From assembly GCF_963678975.1 (NCBI RefSeq), contig NC_089274.1, forward strand, positions 26,909,053 through 26,973,052: a stretch of DNA of 64,000 nucleotides, written 5' to 3'. The notes beneath the pieces were generated by a model, which made no database searches, was not told the origin of the DNA, and was given only the letters and a program-made list of their open reading frames with translations. The position numbers and the translations under genes are program-made. Below are positions 53,646-64,000 of this stretch, one piece after another. Each line of letters begins with the position of its first letter. Position 1 is the stretch's first letter. Source of the stretch: Dysidea avara (lineage: Eukaryota; Porifera; Demospongiae; Dictyoceratida; Dysideidae).

Positions 53646-56600
53646 CCTCAAAAATATTGCCCCTCAGGCTATACGGTAGATCAATGTGTAGAATTATACT
53701 TTGTTTGAAAATTAAGCATGGTAGATCATTTGCATGACATTTTGCATTACAAGCTTGTGGGTTGCAAGCTGAGGCGCAAGCTGAGGTGCAAGTAAGCTTG
53801 CAAGCTCATGATCAGGAGGCAAATGTGGGTTCCATGGATCCTTGGTTGTTTTTTGGCTGAAGCATTTTACATTTGGCAAAGTTTATCACTAACATGGATC
53901 ACTTATTGCATAAGTTAAAATTGGTGCTTAATCTACTCAGATTACCTGTACTTGTTACAAAGGAACTGGTTTGAGTCTTGAATTGGATCTCCAGCCCTTC
54001 AAGCATGTTAATGACCTCTAGAAATAGCCAATGTGTTGATTTTTAAATAAGTAGAATTGTAGTAAAACAGGACTGGAATGGGAACAGCCAATGAAAAATA
54101 TTTGATATACGTAAGTCATCATGTAAATATACAGGTTTTATACCAAATGCTTGTTTGAAGCATAGTTGGATCCTTCCAGTATAAATACTCTAGCTGACAA
54201 GAGCATTTTAAAAAAATAATAACCATCCCACCAGGGACCCGCAAGGAAACTATTGAAAGTCTGTGAATTTGATGTGTAGAATAGATCATATCGACTAGCT
54301 AACTTTCAACACTGAAACTTGGATTTGAAAGAGTTAATTAACTATTAAAGATAAACAAGTATTCTGGTTAAATTACAGTCCCTTAAGTTTGGGAAGCTGC
54401 ACTTGCAGCCTCAGGATAATAAGTCATGACAAGAGTTCATAATATATATATATATATATTATGTACTCTTGGTCATGAGGAATGCAGCAGCTACAGTATG
54501 TTTGTTGGGCTGGAGTGGCTCCAACAAGCAATGCAGAGGACAGGATGATAGAAATAGTTACGGGTCAAGCCTTCTCTGCATGCAGCCTGACAAGCATACT
54601 GTTGCACACTCCATCATTCGGTTTGACACTAGTCTATATTTAGCTAATCTATACTCACTATATAGTTCATCAAATTCAGGGGCTTCAAGCAAGTCATTGG
54701 TAACAATAAAGGTTGTGACTGCTCTATTAAAGTATTTTAGTAGAGTGACATCTTTATTAGAGTGTTTCAATCCCTTAACGGCAACATTGACGTCCATTAG
54801 TTCTTCCTGTTTCCATCCCGACTCCTACTCACCCTTGACTTTCAGTTCTTAACTATTCTAGCTGCTTTGATAAGGCTTATTGGCTAACCTTAGAGTATTA
54901 CCCCTTTTACAAATGTCTAGATTTCTCCGTACTGTTTGAATTAGCAGACAAAGTAAGACACAGTGTCTGAACAAAACTTTAACTTTAGTAAAACTTGTCC
55001 AGACTTGAGTATTTTTACCTTTAACAACTGTCAAGCACAGTAGGGGGCCCAGGGCCAATTTAAGAATTTGGACCCCTATAGCTGATATAATAGCTAGGTA
55101 ATTCCTTTACTAGGGCATGCCCTCCCAGGAAGATTTTGAAAATTAGACCCTCCAAGATTGAATATGAGAGTGATTTCTTAATATCACACTATAATATTAA
55201 ATACTGTTGTATTAGAGTGACTGCTCTATTAGGATACTCAAGCTTGCATAACAAACATTGGTAATACTAATGGTGGTTTGCTATTAAATTGCAGTTGGTG
55301 AAATTTAATTTGACAAAATGCTTTCACAGAAAAATTGGTGGTGCACCATTACATGTGATGTTGTACTAAGCTGACAGAAGGAAATAGTGTGCATGATGAA
55401 TCCTTCTGTTCTGTAATGCTGATCTTATGGATTCAGTCACTGCATGCATCAATCTGGATGGGTCAATCGCTTTCATGATTGAAAATGGGTTGGGTCATCC
55501 CACTTTAAAAGTCCTGCTGCAGCCTAGTTTATTTTGTGGGCCACGCCCACTTAAACCCAATGACTGTGCATGAGTCCATGTCTGTTGCAAAGCCTACATA
55601 GAGCCACACCCATTAAGTGAGAACAAGTTCTATTCTAGTCTAGTCGTACACCAAGCAGCTTCTGTCGTGAGCCATACCTATTTGCATGCATGGAACCACG
55701 CTCATTTACCAGTAAGGTAGTATCCATGAAGCCACATTTGGTTTGTCAAAATCTACCTCAAAGTTAGTCCATTTTCAATAAGCAACCAAGGAATCTAATT
55801 AAATTCAAGGAATCTAATTAAATTTATGACTTCAGTGGATTTTAACCGTGAAGCCATGTTTTCCAATGACTCCAATGGGTATTTTAGCCCTCTCTTTCTA
55901 CACATGTTACTTGGGCATAATTCACAGTATTGGTGACTGCTAGGAAACTTTATAAACTTTAAGGGGTACTCTTTAAGCCAGTCCATGTTGGTGGTTCATA
56001 CCACAAATCATTGCATTAATATGTAGCAGTATATATTATTGCTCACATATATTATCATTTGTGGGCGTAATCTAGAAAGCAGGGAAGACAAAGGCTAGAC
56101 CAGTAAGGAAGGTTACCAGAAACAATAGTACAAAGAAAACATCAATTACAATCTCTAAACTGTAAGACTTTATGGTTAGATAAAGGCAAACACCACTATC
56201 AACGCTATCACACATGAAAACTAGGTTTACTCTGTTGGTGAAGCAATACATCACTTGTTAATGGCTACAAGGCCAGAAATCATTCAAACTCTTCACCACT
56301 AAGTGCCTACCTCACTAAAGAGCTCTCCTCTAGCCTGTTTTAACTGCTAAAGACAACCTGTGCACAAATGATGTCATAATTAACAGGTCACTAGTATTGC
56401 TGCATATTATCTTCATTTGTAGTCCCAGTACTATTCAACAAGGATCAATTAGTAGAGTGGTTCCAGAAGCTTCTGAAAACCTGTATCACTAATTACCACA
56501 CCAAAGTATATGGGATTAACAGCTAATCAATAGTGATGTCAAAATACATTGGAGCCTATGGAAAACAGGCTTTCATAGTTAACTTTAAGTACTCCAGTAA

Positions 56601-57600
56601 AGCCATACAAGAAGCCAAAAAGTGCACTGCATACTTTAGTCTTATTGAAAATGGCTACTGCTATATATTTAAAAAGCTTGGACACAAGGTATGAAAATAA
56701 TATTGACGAATTTTAAATATGGCAGTTTGGTGACGAATCACCAATTCGCCAAAATTTAGTTTACTGCCAGTTATACGGCATTTTATAGTAAGCTCTCTGC
56801 CAAATGTATTCCACCTAGGAAACTTTTGCACACTATACTCTTCTATGCTAGACTGATTTTAATAGTTTGTTAGAGTAGATACTATAACTGAATATTTGCC
56901 TGACTGCTGTATTAAGGTGACTGTTCTATTAGATTGTCTCGATCTTGATGTAAAAGTTACAAGTGCCTTATAAGATATATTACAAGTAATGGTTTGCTGC
57001 ACCTGTAAATATACTCACTATTTATTGGGATTGCTGGCTAATAGATGGTATCTCTTACTGAGACTTCCTGTGTCTTTGGCTCTACAAGGAATATTTACAC
57101 TGTTGTACATTCATTTTTTGTATATGTGGATAATGTAGTTATAGGGCAGCTATGGTGAGGCCCCTGGAGGCCCTCTTAGGGCCCATTACAAAGTAAGGCC
57201 CAGGAAAATATGCCCACCCTGTTAGCGACCCTAGTCAATTGCAAACCTGATAATATGCATTTTGTCTGGGTGAACAGTGAGCACAGGATGTACATACGGT
57301 ACCGCTCAAATGCTACATCATCTCGCGAGAGTATGAGTGATTAAAAAACTCACTAATTAAAGAGCGTGACACCTATTTTGCTCACGAGTGTTTGTCCCAT
57401 TTTGTTTGGGATGAATACTTGCAAGCAAAACGGGTACCACACCTTTTAATTAGCAAAATTTTTAATTACTCATATTCGCGAGACAACGTTGCATTTGAGC
57501 TGTACCATGCATACGTACAGTCAAAATGGAACATGATCAGACAAACACCAATTTTGGTCAGATAATGTCAGATGTGTGTGTGTGACCATTATTCCATCAT
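53646..57600. other. intron 2 of the GST pseudogene, no gene seen
   Basis: Contains (AT)n near 54450, hAT-like core fragments at 55110-55250 and CTCTATTAGAG-type motifs near 54716, 55210 and 56905. The 127-codon plus ORF at 54469-54852 overlaps these repeats and is not protein-like. Bases 57295-57520 hold an inverted pair (ACGGTACCGCTCAAATGC / GCATTTGAGCTGTACC), probably a MITE of ~225 bp. Confidence 0.5.
57297..57517. mobile_element. probable MITE, inverted termini
   Basis: GGTACCGCTCAAATGCTACA at the left mirrors GCATTTGAGCTGTACC at the right. Inner AAACTCACTAATTAAA and TTTAATTAGCAAAATTT, and TCTCGCGAGA-like ends, also fold back. No ORF. Confidence 0.6.
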
Positions 57601-58413
57601 TCAACAGGAATGGCTGGCAAGGATGCACTGGCTGATGCTGTGTTAGGAGGAGGATCAGTGACATTAGTGCTCAACTCCTTAAAATCTATTTGCCAAGGAT
57701 GATGAAAAGGTGAACATTATGCTAATTTTCTTGTTATTGGACACTAATACTGTTTTAGGCTATGCACCGTATGTATAGCAATTCTTCATGGGTAAAATTT
57801 TAATGAATCATCACTGTCCAAAGAGGGAAATTTTCACAGTTAAATGTTGATTTGTGAAATTGTGAAAATTTCCTCCACTACAGCATTATATTGTCTATTG
57901 ATACAAAGCACAAGCAGCATAGCAAGATCACTTTTTCATTGGGTTCTTGTCAACTAAATGACAAAAAGAATTAGTAAAAGCAGTCTGATTGTACAAGATT
58001 ATCTCAGTATACTCTATATCTGAGGACAATGTTTGTGATAAGCTTCTGAAATTTAATTGGTTACAATTATTTTTTGATTACATTTTTTTCCTAATTTACT
58101 TGAAAATGTAACTGAGTGTTTTATTTGAGTGCATAACTGCTCTATTAGAGTATCTTAATCTTTAAAAGTGGAGGCTCTTGTTGCATATAGCGTATAGTAT
58201 ATTATTTTCACGGAGTAACTCGCATTTCAAATATCCCAACAGTTAGGACAGACTACTTTGTGTACAGTTTGAGTTTACTGATCCTTATAGCTGATTAATC
58301 AGCTTTTTCTGTATTGCAGGCAAAGTGGCAACTGAGTTCAAGAGAAAACTGGTCCAGACATGTTGAAGGTCCTTCAGAAGAATGTTAAAAATGGACACAT
58401 CATTGGGTCTAAG

Positions 58414-59252
58414 GTTTGTATCATACAGTGTGGTAGTGCTGTATAGTACAAAGATAATGAATATTTGCATTCTACCAAATACATAAATATTGACCAAAAA
58501 AACAGTATCACTTCTCCTTCATGATGACTTAGCGTTATTGATTAGGTATATATCAAATGTGCCTTCAAGCATCCAAAAATGCTTCTGATGAGTTTCTATA
58601 CAGAAACTCTAATGGAAGTTTTCATCCTGGCACTACATAACTAGCCAATTGCTTCAGACAATTGTAATCCAATAATGACTAATGCTATGTGCTTGATTTT
58701 TTTAGCAGTTAATGTTTGCTTTGGTCCAACATGCACCTTTGGTGTACCACATGTAGTTGGCAGAGTACGTGGATCATGGACATACCTTTGTACTGCTTTT
58801 TACATGTCACGTTTCTTTTTGCAACACATTGTCACTGATAGCATGTCAATGGCTTTGTGCTTTGTCAGCTATCACATTGGAAGAAAAGTGGGAATCATTT
58901 TATACCACACTGAAATAGTTGAAGCATAGATAAATATTCCTAATGGATTGAAAACATCCATTAAATTTATCTATCTTAGTTATGGTGCACCAATATACTA
59001 AGAAATTTGTTGAAATGTGCTGTCAGACTGTTTGGCTTTTCTCTTTCTTGTTTGAAGGTGTGCATGGATATACTTTTTACATTGTTTAGTGTTGTGTTGT
59101 GTACTGAACAAGACCACTGTGGACGTTAGAGGAATTACTGTTTGTGACAGGTGGATACTGGCAGTATGCATCAGCGAATATTTCAGCAACATTATAAGCC
59201 AACTTCACATCACAACCATAGAATGCATGATATATACATATATATCCAAGTA
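58414..59252. other. intron 4 of the GST pseudogene, no gene seen
   Basis: The first ~40 bases are homologous to the matching intron of the inverted GST copy. The 84-codon plus ORF at 58675-58929 is not recognised. Confidence 0.4.
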
Positions 59253-59537
59253 CACAAAAAATGTTTGGAATTTTCATCTAGAGTAGGGACCATAGCACAT
59301 TGATAAAACATACTGAAACAAGTTGGAGTAGTCCATGATATTAAATCACAGTAAAACAATAAGAAGTGTTATATCCCTACTGTGCTCAAGGTACCATAAC
59401 GGAAATGCACAGTAGGGATAAACACTTCTTATTGTTTTACTGTGATTTAATATCATGCACTACTCTAGCTTGTTTCAATACTTTTTATCGATGTACGTTG
59501 GTCCCTACTCTAGTTGAAAATTCCAAATTTTTTTTGT
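59253..59537. mobile_element. foldback element, ~130-bp arms
   Basis: The left arm has TTTGGAATTTTCATCTAGAG and GTAGGGACCATAGCACATTG. The right arm repeats these in inverted order. The centre is GTGCTCAAGGTACCATAACG. Long near-perfect hairpin, no ORF. Confidence 0.85.
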
Positions 59538-59696
59538 TTACTTGTTTGTTAACTTTTTTTTGTAAATAATTGGGGCAAGCCTGAGTGAGCCCCACACTAG
59601 CAAGAAGTTTCATATGGTGAACCATGTATGATCAAAAGCGGAGAAAAACAATTGCTAATTAAAATTCAACAACACTTACAGAAGAATCACAGTATA

Positions 59697-59850
59697 GTTT
59701 ACTGACACTCCAAATAAGGCTCATACGGTCAACCATTACACGAACAATAATCGGCGTGGTTTACTGACACTCCAAATAAGGCTCGTACGGTCAACCATTG
59801 CACAAACAATAATTGGCGTGGTTTACTGACACTCCAAACAACGCTTGTAC
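59697..59850. repeat. 62-bp tandem repeat, ~2.5 copies
   Basis: GTTTACTGACACTCCAAATA recurs at 59697, 59759 and (with changes) 59821. The unit ends AATAATNGGCGTG. Confidence 0.85.
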
Positions 59851-60139
59851 CTTGTGTCATTAAATGATATGCCAGTGTCATATTATCAATAAAATGGAAC
59901 AAGAAGAAAGATTACTGAAGACAACGGAGGGAGCAATATAGAGCATGAAGAATTTGGGAAACCCCTGAACAGAGACAGCAAAGATTAGCCAGGCGCAGAA
60001 TATGGCAGACGAGGATATGCCGCACGAGGATATGCCGCATTAACCATTGAGGAATGCCATACAGGTAAAATAACAAGAAGTGGTACATACATTATTTAGC
60101 TATACATATTATCTAGATACAACTACAGGCTACACATAC

Positions 60140-60300
60140 TATAATTAAGGGAAAGGGGGATTGTCATCAATATCAGTACCCTGAAGTGTCCAATACCTCA
60201 GGATCATCCTGGCATTGTTCATCCATAAAGCAACAGAAAGTTGTTGGAGCAGATTCTACCTTGCTAGCTTAGTAGGAACACCACTACGGGGGGTGGTATG
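60140..60300 (-). pseudogene. unrecognised exon-like coding relic, copy 1
   Basis: The minus frame reads VPTKLAR, a stop, then NLLQQLSVALWMNNARMILR and YWTLQGTDIDDNPPFP. A second copy at 60850-61010 is alike. The matching codon is a stop there too (TGA against TAG here), where tryptophan (TGG) would fit an ancestor. Family not recognised. Confidence 0.45.
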
Positions 60301-60578
60301 GTCAACAATTGTCTGTACAGGTTGAAAGTGACAACGATTTGGAATCAACTGAACAATCTCACTTGTCAGCAGAAACTAACTCTGTTAGTACGACCATCAC
60401 CTTCACCACCTGCAGACAAAATAGTGATATTAATATTTTAATTGTAACTTTATGTAAGTTAATATTTGATGCTATTCAACATCATCATGTTTCGTCATAA
60501 AATCATTACTAGCTAGCTACAGATCAAAAAAAAATAAAAATCTGAAATCACAACTATTTGAATCTTACTGTAACTTAC

Positions 60579-60721
60579 CCTGTCAACTTCACACTTTATA
60601 GCCATGAAATCCTTACCTTCATCATACATCAGGCTCGCCCCATGATGCTTAAGCATCTGTCTAGTTGTTATGATTGGTGAACCCATGTATACTGCATCTG
60701 AAATGGTGCCACGTGCTCCAG
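60579..60721 (-). other. unrecognised candidate exon
   Basis: A minus-strand frame open for the whole 143 nt between an AG (60722-60723) and a consensus donor GTAAGT (60573-60578). It reads GARGTISDAVYMGSPIITTR, QMLKHHGASLMYDE and KDFMAIKCEVDR. It looks protein-coding in composition. It lies between the two exon relics at 60140 and 60850 in the same orientation, so all may be one broken gene or transposon. Not recognised. Confidence 0.4.
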
Positions 60722-60849
60722 CTATATCAATTATCGTATGAAAAGGTTATTTTTGTTTTTGCAGAAAAGTTAATTTTTTTAACAGAATGGCTAGCAAACA
60801 CAAAAAAGCAAAATTAATTCTACTACTACAATTACACTACTATACTACT

Positions 60850-61010
60850 ACTAACTAAGGGTAAAGGGGATTATCATCATCAGACCCCTGTAGAGCCCAA
60901 TATCTGAGGATCATTCTAGTATTGTTAGTCCATAAGGCAACGGACAGTTGCTGGAGGAGATTTTTTCATGCTAACTTGGGAGGAACGCCACCACGGGTGG
61001 TGGTATGTCT
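60850..61010 (-). pseudogene. unrecognised exon-like coding relic, copy 2
   Basis: The minus frame reads GGVPPKLA, a stop (TGA), then KNLLQQLSVALWTNNTRMIL and RYWALQGSDDDNPLYP with its own stop. Paralogous to 60140-60300. Confidence 0.45.
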
Positions 61011-61224
61011 GCAAAATGAAGTATCCATTACGCTTCATTGTTGGCTATGTTCAACCCATTATACAGTAGTACGAATCAAGAACTGTTTGAAAAGTACCTC
61101 TGCAATCAAAATAACCACTATAAAAATATGGACGATTTCCATTTCAAAGGGAAGCCATCACATGCTACCGCCAAATCGACACTTTTTGCTGTCAGCAAAG
61201 ATGAATAGGACACTGGTAAGTCCA

Positions 61225-61440
61225 TGAAGAATTTTACATACTGCGGTATACCAAAAGCCACCTCTTGGGCCTAAACAACGTCGAACAGTGAAAAAATCAA
61301 GCCCGTAAGCCTTAGCAGTTATCGAGTTACACTTGTCTGAAGGTATCAGTCAGTAGAAAATTCCATTAAATAAATTATTTTTAAAATTCCGTAGCAACTT
61401 GTTGAAAGCGTTTCAGGTCAACCTGAAAGCTTAGTTTTAC
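61225..61440. repeat. dispersed repeat shared with 13960-14200
   Basis: See the copies at 340 and 13960. Here it reads ACTGCGGTATACCAAAAGCC, GTCGAACAGTGAAAAAATCA, then GCGTTTCAGGTCA. Confidence 0.6.
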
Positions 61441-62070
61441 CTAACCAGAAGAATGAAGAAGAAAATTGGAAAATTGAGGCTGGGAAAATTAAGGCTGGTT
61501 TTTGGGTGATGTCATTTTGTGGGCCATGCCTACTCCTTTGAGGTCCCTACTATACAGTACTATTGTACTGTATGGTATATATAAATCTTATGCTGATGTC
61601 ATGTTCAATTTGAGCAAATCAATTGCACAAAGTAACGCCTCTTTTCTCTCATATCAAAACAATGGAAATGGGGGGCACATCGAAACAATGGATATCTATA
61701 GTTAGTCTATTGCACTCTACCTAGCTGCTACAAGTGGTGTAAACAACAGTAAAGAACCAAGGATCCAGGCTGCACTTTCTGTTTTTTTTGAGTTTTTCTT
61801 TCTTTCGGGAAATTTGTGCAATCACTATGAAACATGCACTGTATTTCACTTTTAAACCTGAATTTTATGATGCTGTTGTTTACTACTTTCCAGTGTCCCT
61901 ATATACCCACCAATTAGTGTGTAGGTGGTACTAACTCAGCTGTACATAACGAACATGATACAAGAAACAAAATGTTTCACTTGTAGAGGACTATATGGCA
62001 CACAGTACCTATAAGTGAATCTTGCAAATCTGATTCTTTCACTTGTTTTCTGATTGCAGCACTTAAAATA

Positions 62071-62704
62071 TGTGACTGGATCTGTGAAAACCGTTCTTAT
62101 CGCCCAAGACAAGAAGTTTGATTTTTTTTTTTTACACAAACACAAAGCTTAATGAATGTGCTATCAAATTTCACTGTGACAGTCGACCAGAGTGAAGTGG
62201 TCTGCTTTTGCTGGCTGCTTTTTAAAAGTACAGTGGTGAGCCGTACGAGTGGTCTGGAGTCTTGATGGAGCCCTGGCCAACTAGGAGATGGCTGTGTGTG
62301 GCTGTACAGCTCCGTGGTGTTGGACAATGACCTGTGCTGTAAATTTCCTTTCATTTTAGCCAATTCTGAGCCCTGAATGGCCAATAACTTGGCCTAATTC
62401 ATCCCAACACGTTCCTTTTCAATTTTTGAACACCATTCTGCCTGCCTTCCAGGGCCCCCGCCTCCCACCCTTCTGGAGCTTGCCTGATACAGGTTTAAAA
62501 ACTATCTAAAATGGCGGGAAACTTGGCTGTTGGCTACTTCATCACTAGATGATCTGGAAGGTAAGAAATTGGTGTGAAACGTGTGAAAATTTGGTATGCG
62601 TAGCTACCACCACTGGCCAGCTACAACACTCTGAATATTTAAAACCGACGTTTCTCAATACTTTTAAATGGGCAATAAGACCAGTTTTCCCAGAGACAGT
62701 CACA
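62071..62704. mobile_element. TA-flanked DNA transposon, non-autonomous, 634 bp
   Basis: The left end TGTGACTGGATCTGTGAAAA and the reverse complement of the right end (TGTGACTGTCTCTGGGAAAA) are terminal inverted repeats next to TA (62069-62070 and 62705-62706). The ends match the MITE at 29861, so it belongs to the same mariner-type family. The interior supplies the uninterrupted counterpart of the MITE insertion at 552. Confidence 0.82.
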
Positions 62705-62771
62705 TATGTAGCTAGTATGTATAGAAATGTGAAACTACTTGCTAAGTGCTACCAACATGACAAACACTTAT

Positions 62772-63068
62772 CAGGGGCGGATCCAGGGGGGGTTCAAAGG
62801 GTTCCATGGAACCCCTTTTTGAAAGAGCCTCTCTTACTAGAGATACTCTAATAGAGCAGTCACAGTAGTCTTTTGAGGAGCAGTGTAGCAAGCTATGTAT
62901 ACAGTTATAAATAAGGAAATGTAGCTGGTGAGGGCATCTATGGTGAGTGGCAGCTATTGCAGGTGATGACTTTTTTTTTTCTTTTTTTTTTGGTCTTCAA
63001 CTTACAGCTAGGCTGAAGTTGCAATTCCAAAATGGAACCCCCTTTTTAAAAGTCTGGTTCTGCCCCTG
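62772..63068. mobile_element. hAT-like element, 297 bp, 5-bp target duplication
   Basis: CAGGGGCGGATCCAGGGGG at the left and GGTTCTGCCCCTG at the right are inverted. CTTAT is duplicated at 62767-62771 and 63069-63073. An inverted ATACTCTAATAGAGCAGTCA motif lies inside. 155 bp before pseudogene exon 5. Confidence 0.83.
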
Positions 63069-63390
63069 CTTATCAACTATATAGCTATTTGTGTCTAGGT
63101 TGCTAAAATATGTTATCCACAAACATGGTGTTATTGTCTAATATTAACAGAAGACGATTCATATTTATTTGGATTTTATACCTGTATGTGTACTATTTTT
63201 GTTGTTGTTGTTTTGCACTTAGACACTGTCCTGGACAGATATTCAGGCTTACATCTTGTTGGACAATCTGAACAGATATGTTGGAATGAACCTGGCTGAC
63301 TACCCTGTGCTCCAGAAACTTCATGATGATGTAGCTGCTCAACCAAACATTAAGAAGTGGTTGGAGACAAGACCCAAGACTGAGCATTAA

Positions 63391-64000
63391 ACTATGGACT
63401 ACTTTACCAATAACTGTGACACTACTAAACTGCTAGTAAAATATTGTGTCTTGGTAGTTATTAAAAACTGTTTGTTTTTCTTCCAATGACTGTTGCAAGT
63501 AATGATATAGTAAATTGACAAGTTTCTTAAGTAGTGAAGTCCCCCCAATACATGACTGGTTTATTAGAGTAGCTCAGGCTTGTATGAAAAGGTAGATCCC
63601 ACACCACCTCAGGGAGTGAAGAATTAAATGTTATAGTGCTTCCTCTACTTGGACCCTTACAATCAAGCAAACCTGTAACAAGATCAAGCCAGCTATGGTC
63701 TCTAGTCAGTGTATTAAACCAAAATGCTAAGATTCAGGCCTACTGGATGGTCACAAGCAACAACGTTTTGGATTGTAAACCACCAATTATTTCATATCAA
63801 TATTTACGTAACCCACACCTTTGAAACATGTACCTTTTATAATAATACCTCCAACCGTCAAATGACACTTTCTGACTTATCAATGTATGAACACTTTATC
63901 TCTTGTGGATTTAGTTTTGCATATAAAATATGCATTTTTAATAAAATACTGATGTGTTGTCTTGTAGGGGGTTGCTAATTAATAAAAATGGTAAGGTGAG
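63391..64000. other. 3' flank of the GST pseudogene, no gene seen
   Basis: AT-rich, with a GGTTTATTAGAGTAGCTCAG motif near 63560. No coding signal recognised. Confidence 0.4.

Larger units (their letters stand above)
50660..63390 (+). pseudogene. sigma-class GST pseudogene, five exon remnants
   Basis: Exon 1 50660-50789 (130 nt against 136): MASYKLT, then a deletion removes the YFNAR region and a 4-nt insertion follows, so the frame breaks. Exon 2 51340-51423: open but three codons short, with altered TPFG region. It keeps PVLEA and AGSINILRYLGNKFG. Exon 3 57608-57709 is 102 nt against 113 (net frameshift). Exon 4 58320-58413 is 94 nt against 96 (two single-base losses). Exon 5 63223-63390 is intact (LSWTDIQAYILL..KKWLETRPKTEH, stop TAA). 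Splice sites are still GT..AG. Multiple disabling changes argue that no protein is made. Three datable elements interrupt it: 50824-51311, 51438-52397 and 62772-63068. Confidence 0.85.

Noticed and set aside
54469-54852. 127-codon ORF as a gene
   Set aside because: Starts in an (AT)n flank, contains the dispersed TATTAAAGTATT motifs and has low-complexity serine runs. A competing minus ORF is equally open.
57608-63390. A functional GST from the right-hand exons alone
   Set aside because: Exons 3 and 4 are 11 and 2 nt short, so the frame cannot be kept even with shifted splice sites.
1-64000. tRNA, rRNA or snRNA genes
   Set aside because: No cloverleaf with A/B boxes and no conserved rRNA or snRNA stretch noticed by eye. 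A covariance-model scan was not possible here.

Overview
The window looks like nuclear DNA of an early-branching animal, most likely a demosponge. It is AT-rich and has spliceosomal introns, some only 41-55 nt long. It carries metazoan-type sigma-class glutathione S-transferase (GST) genes and intronless F-box/leucine-rich-repeat genes. It is crowded with non-autonomous DNA transposons, LINE relics, a degraded Helitron and a 3.9-kb minisatellite. The sponge assignment is inference; no marker gene fixes the species.

Layout. 1-3.3 kb: 3' exons of a GST gene, after a TTAA-flanked MITE. 3.4-5.7 kb: two hAT-like elements with 5-bp target duplications. 6.3-9.2 kb: broken Helitron (HUH Rep plus Pif1-type helicase). 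9.76-11.4 kb: minus-strand array of small exon-like units separated by homologous ~50-nt introns, with a promoter-like CpG-rich 5' end. 16.0-17.3 kb: intronless PsiD-like pyruvoyl decarboxylase (minus). 18.4-19.05 kb: CACTA-type foldback MITE and a LINE reverse-transcriptase tail. 19.27-36.0 kb: the one complete GST gene (5 exons, 201 aa). Its introns hold nested hAT elements, mariner/pogo-like MITEs, a near-perfect 320-bp foldback and the minisatellite (30.1-34.0 kb). 37.3-39.1 kb: F-box/LRR gene 1 (minus). 40.9-44.9 kb: last two exons of an inverted GST copy, with a LINE ORF1 relic in its intron. 47.3-47.65 kb: LINE endonuclease relic. 48.75-50.54 kb: F-box/LRR gene 2 (minus). 50.66-63.39 kb: a five-exon GST pseudogene starting head-to-head with F-box gene 2, with several datable transposon insertions.

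How it fits together. The region is a local cluster of duplicated GST and F-box genes in which one GST copy remains complete, one is dead, one is reduced to its 3' exons and one runs off the left edge. GSTs conjugate glutathione or bind ligands in the cytosol, and F-box proteins select substrates for ubiquitination. The decarboxylase probably acts on an amino acid or a phospholipid. Nothing shows that these genes form one pathway. Most of the remaining sequence is transposon-derived. No CRISPR array, rRNA or tRNA gene was seen.
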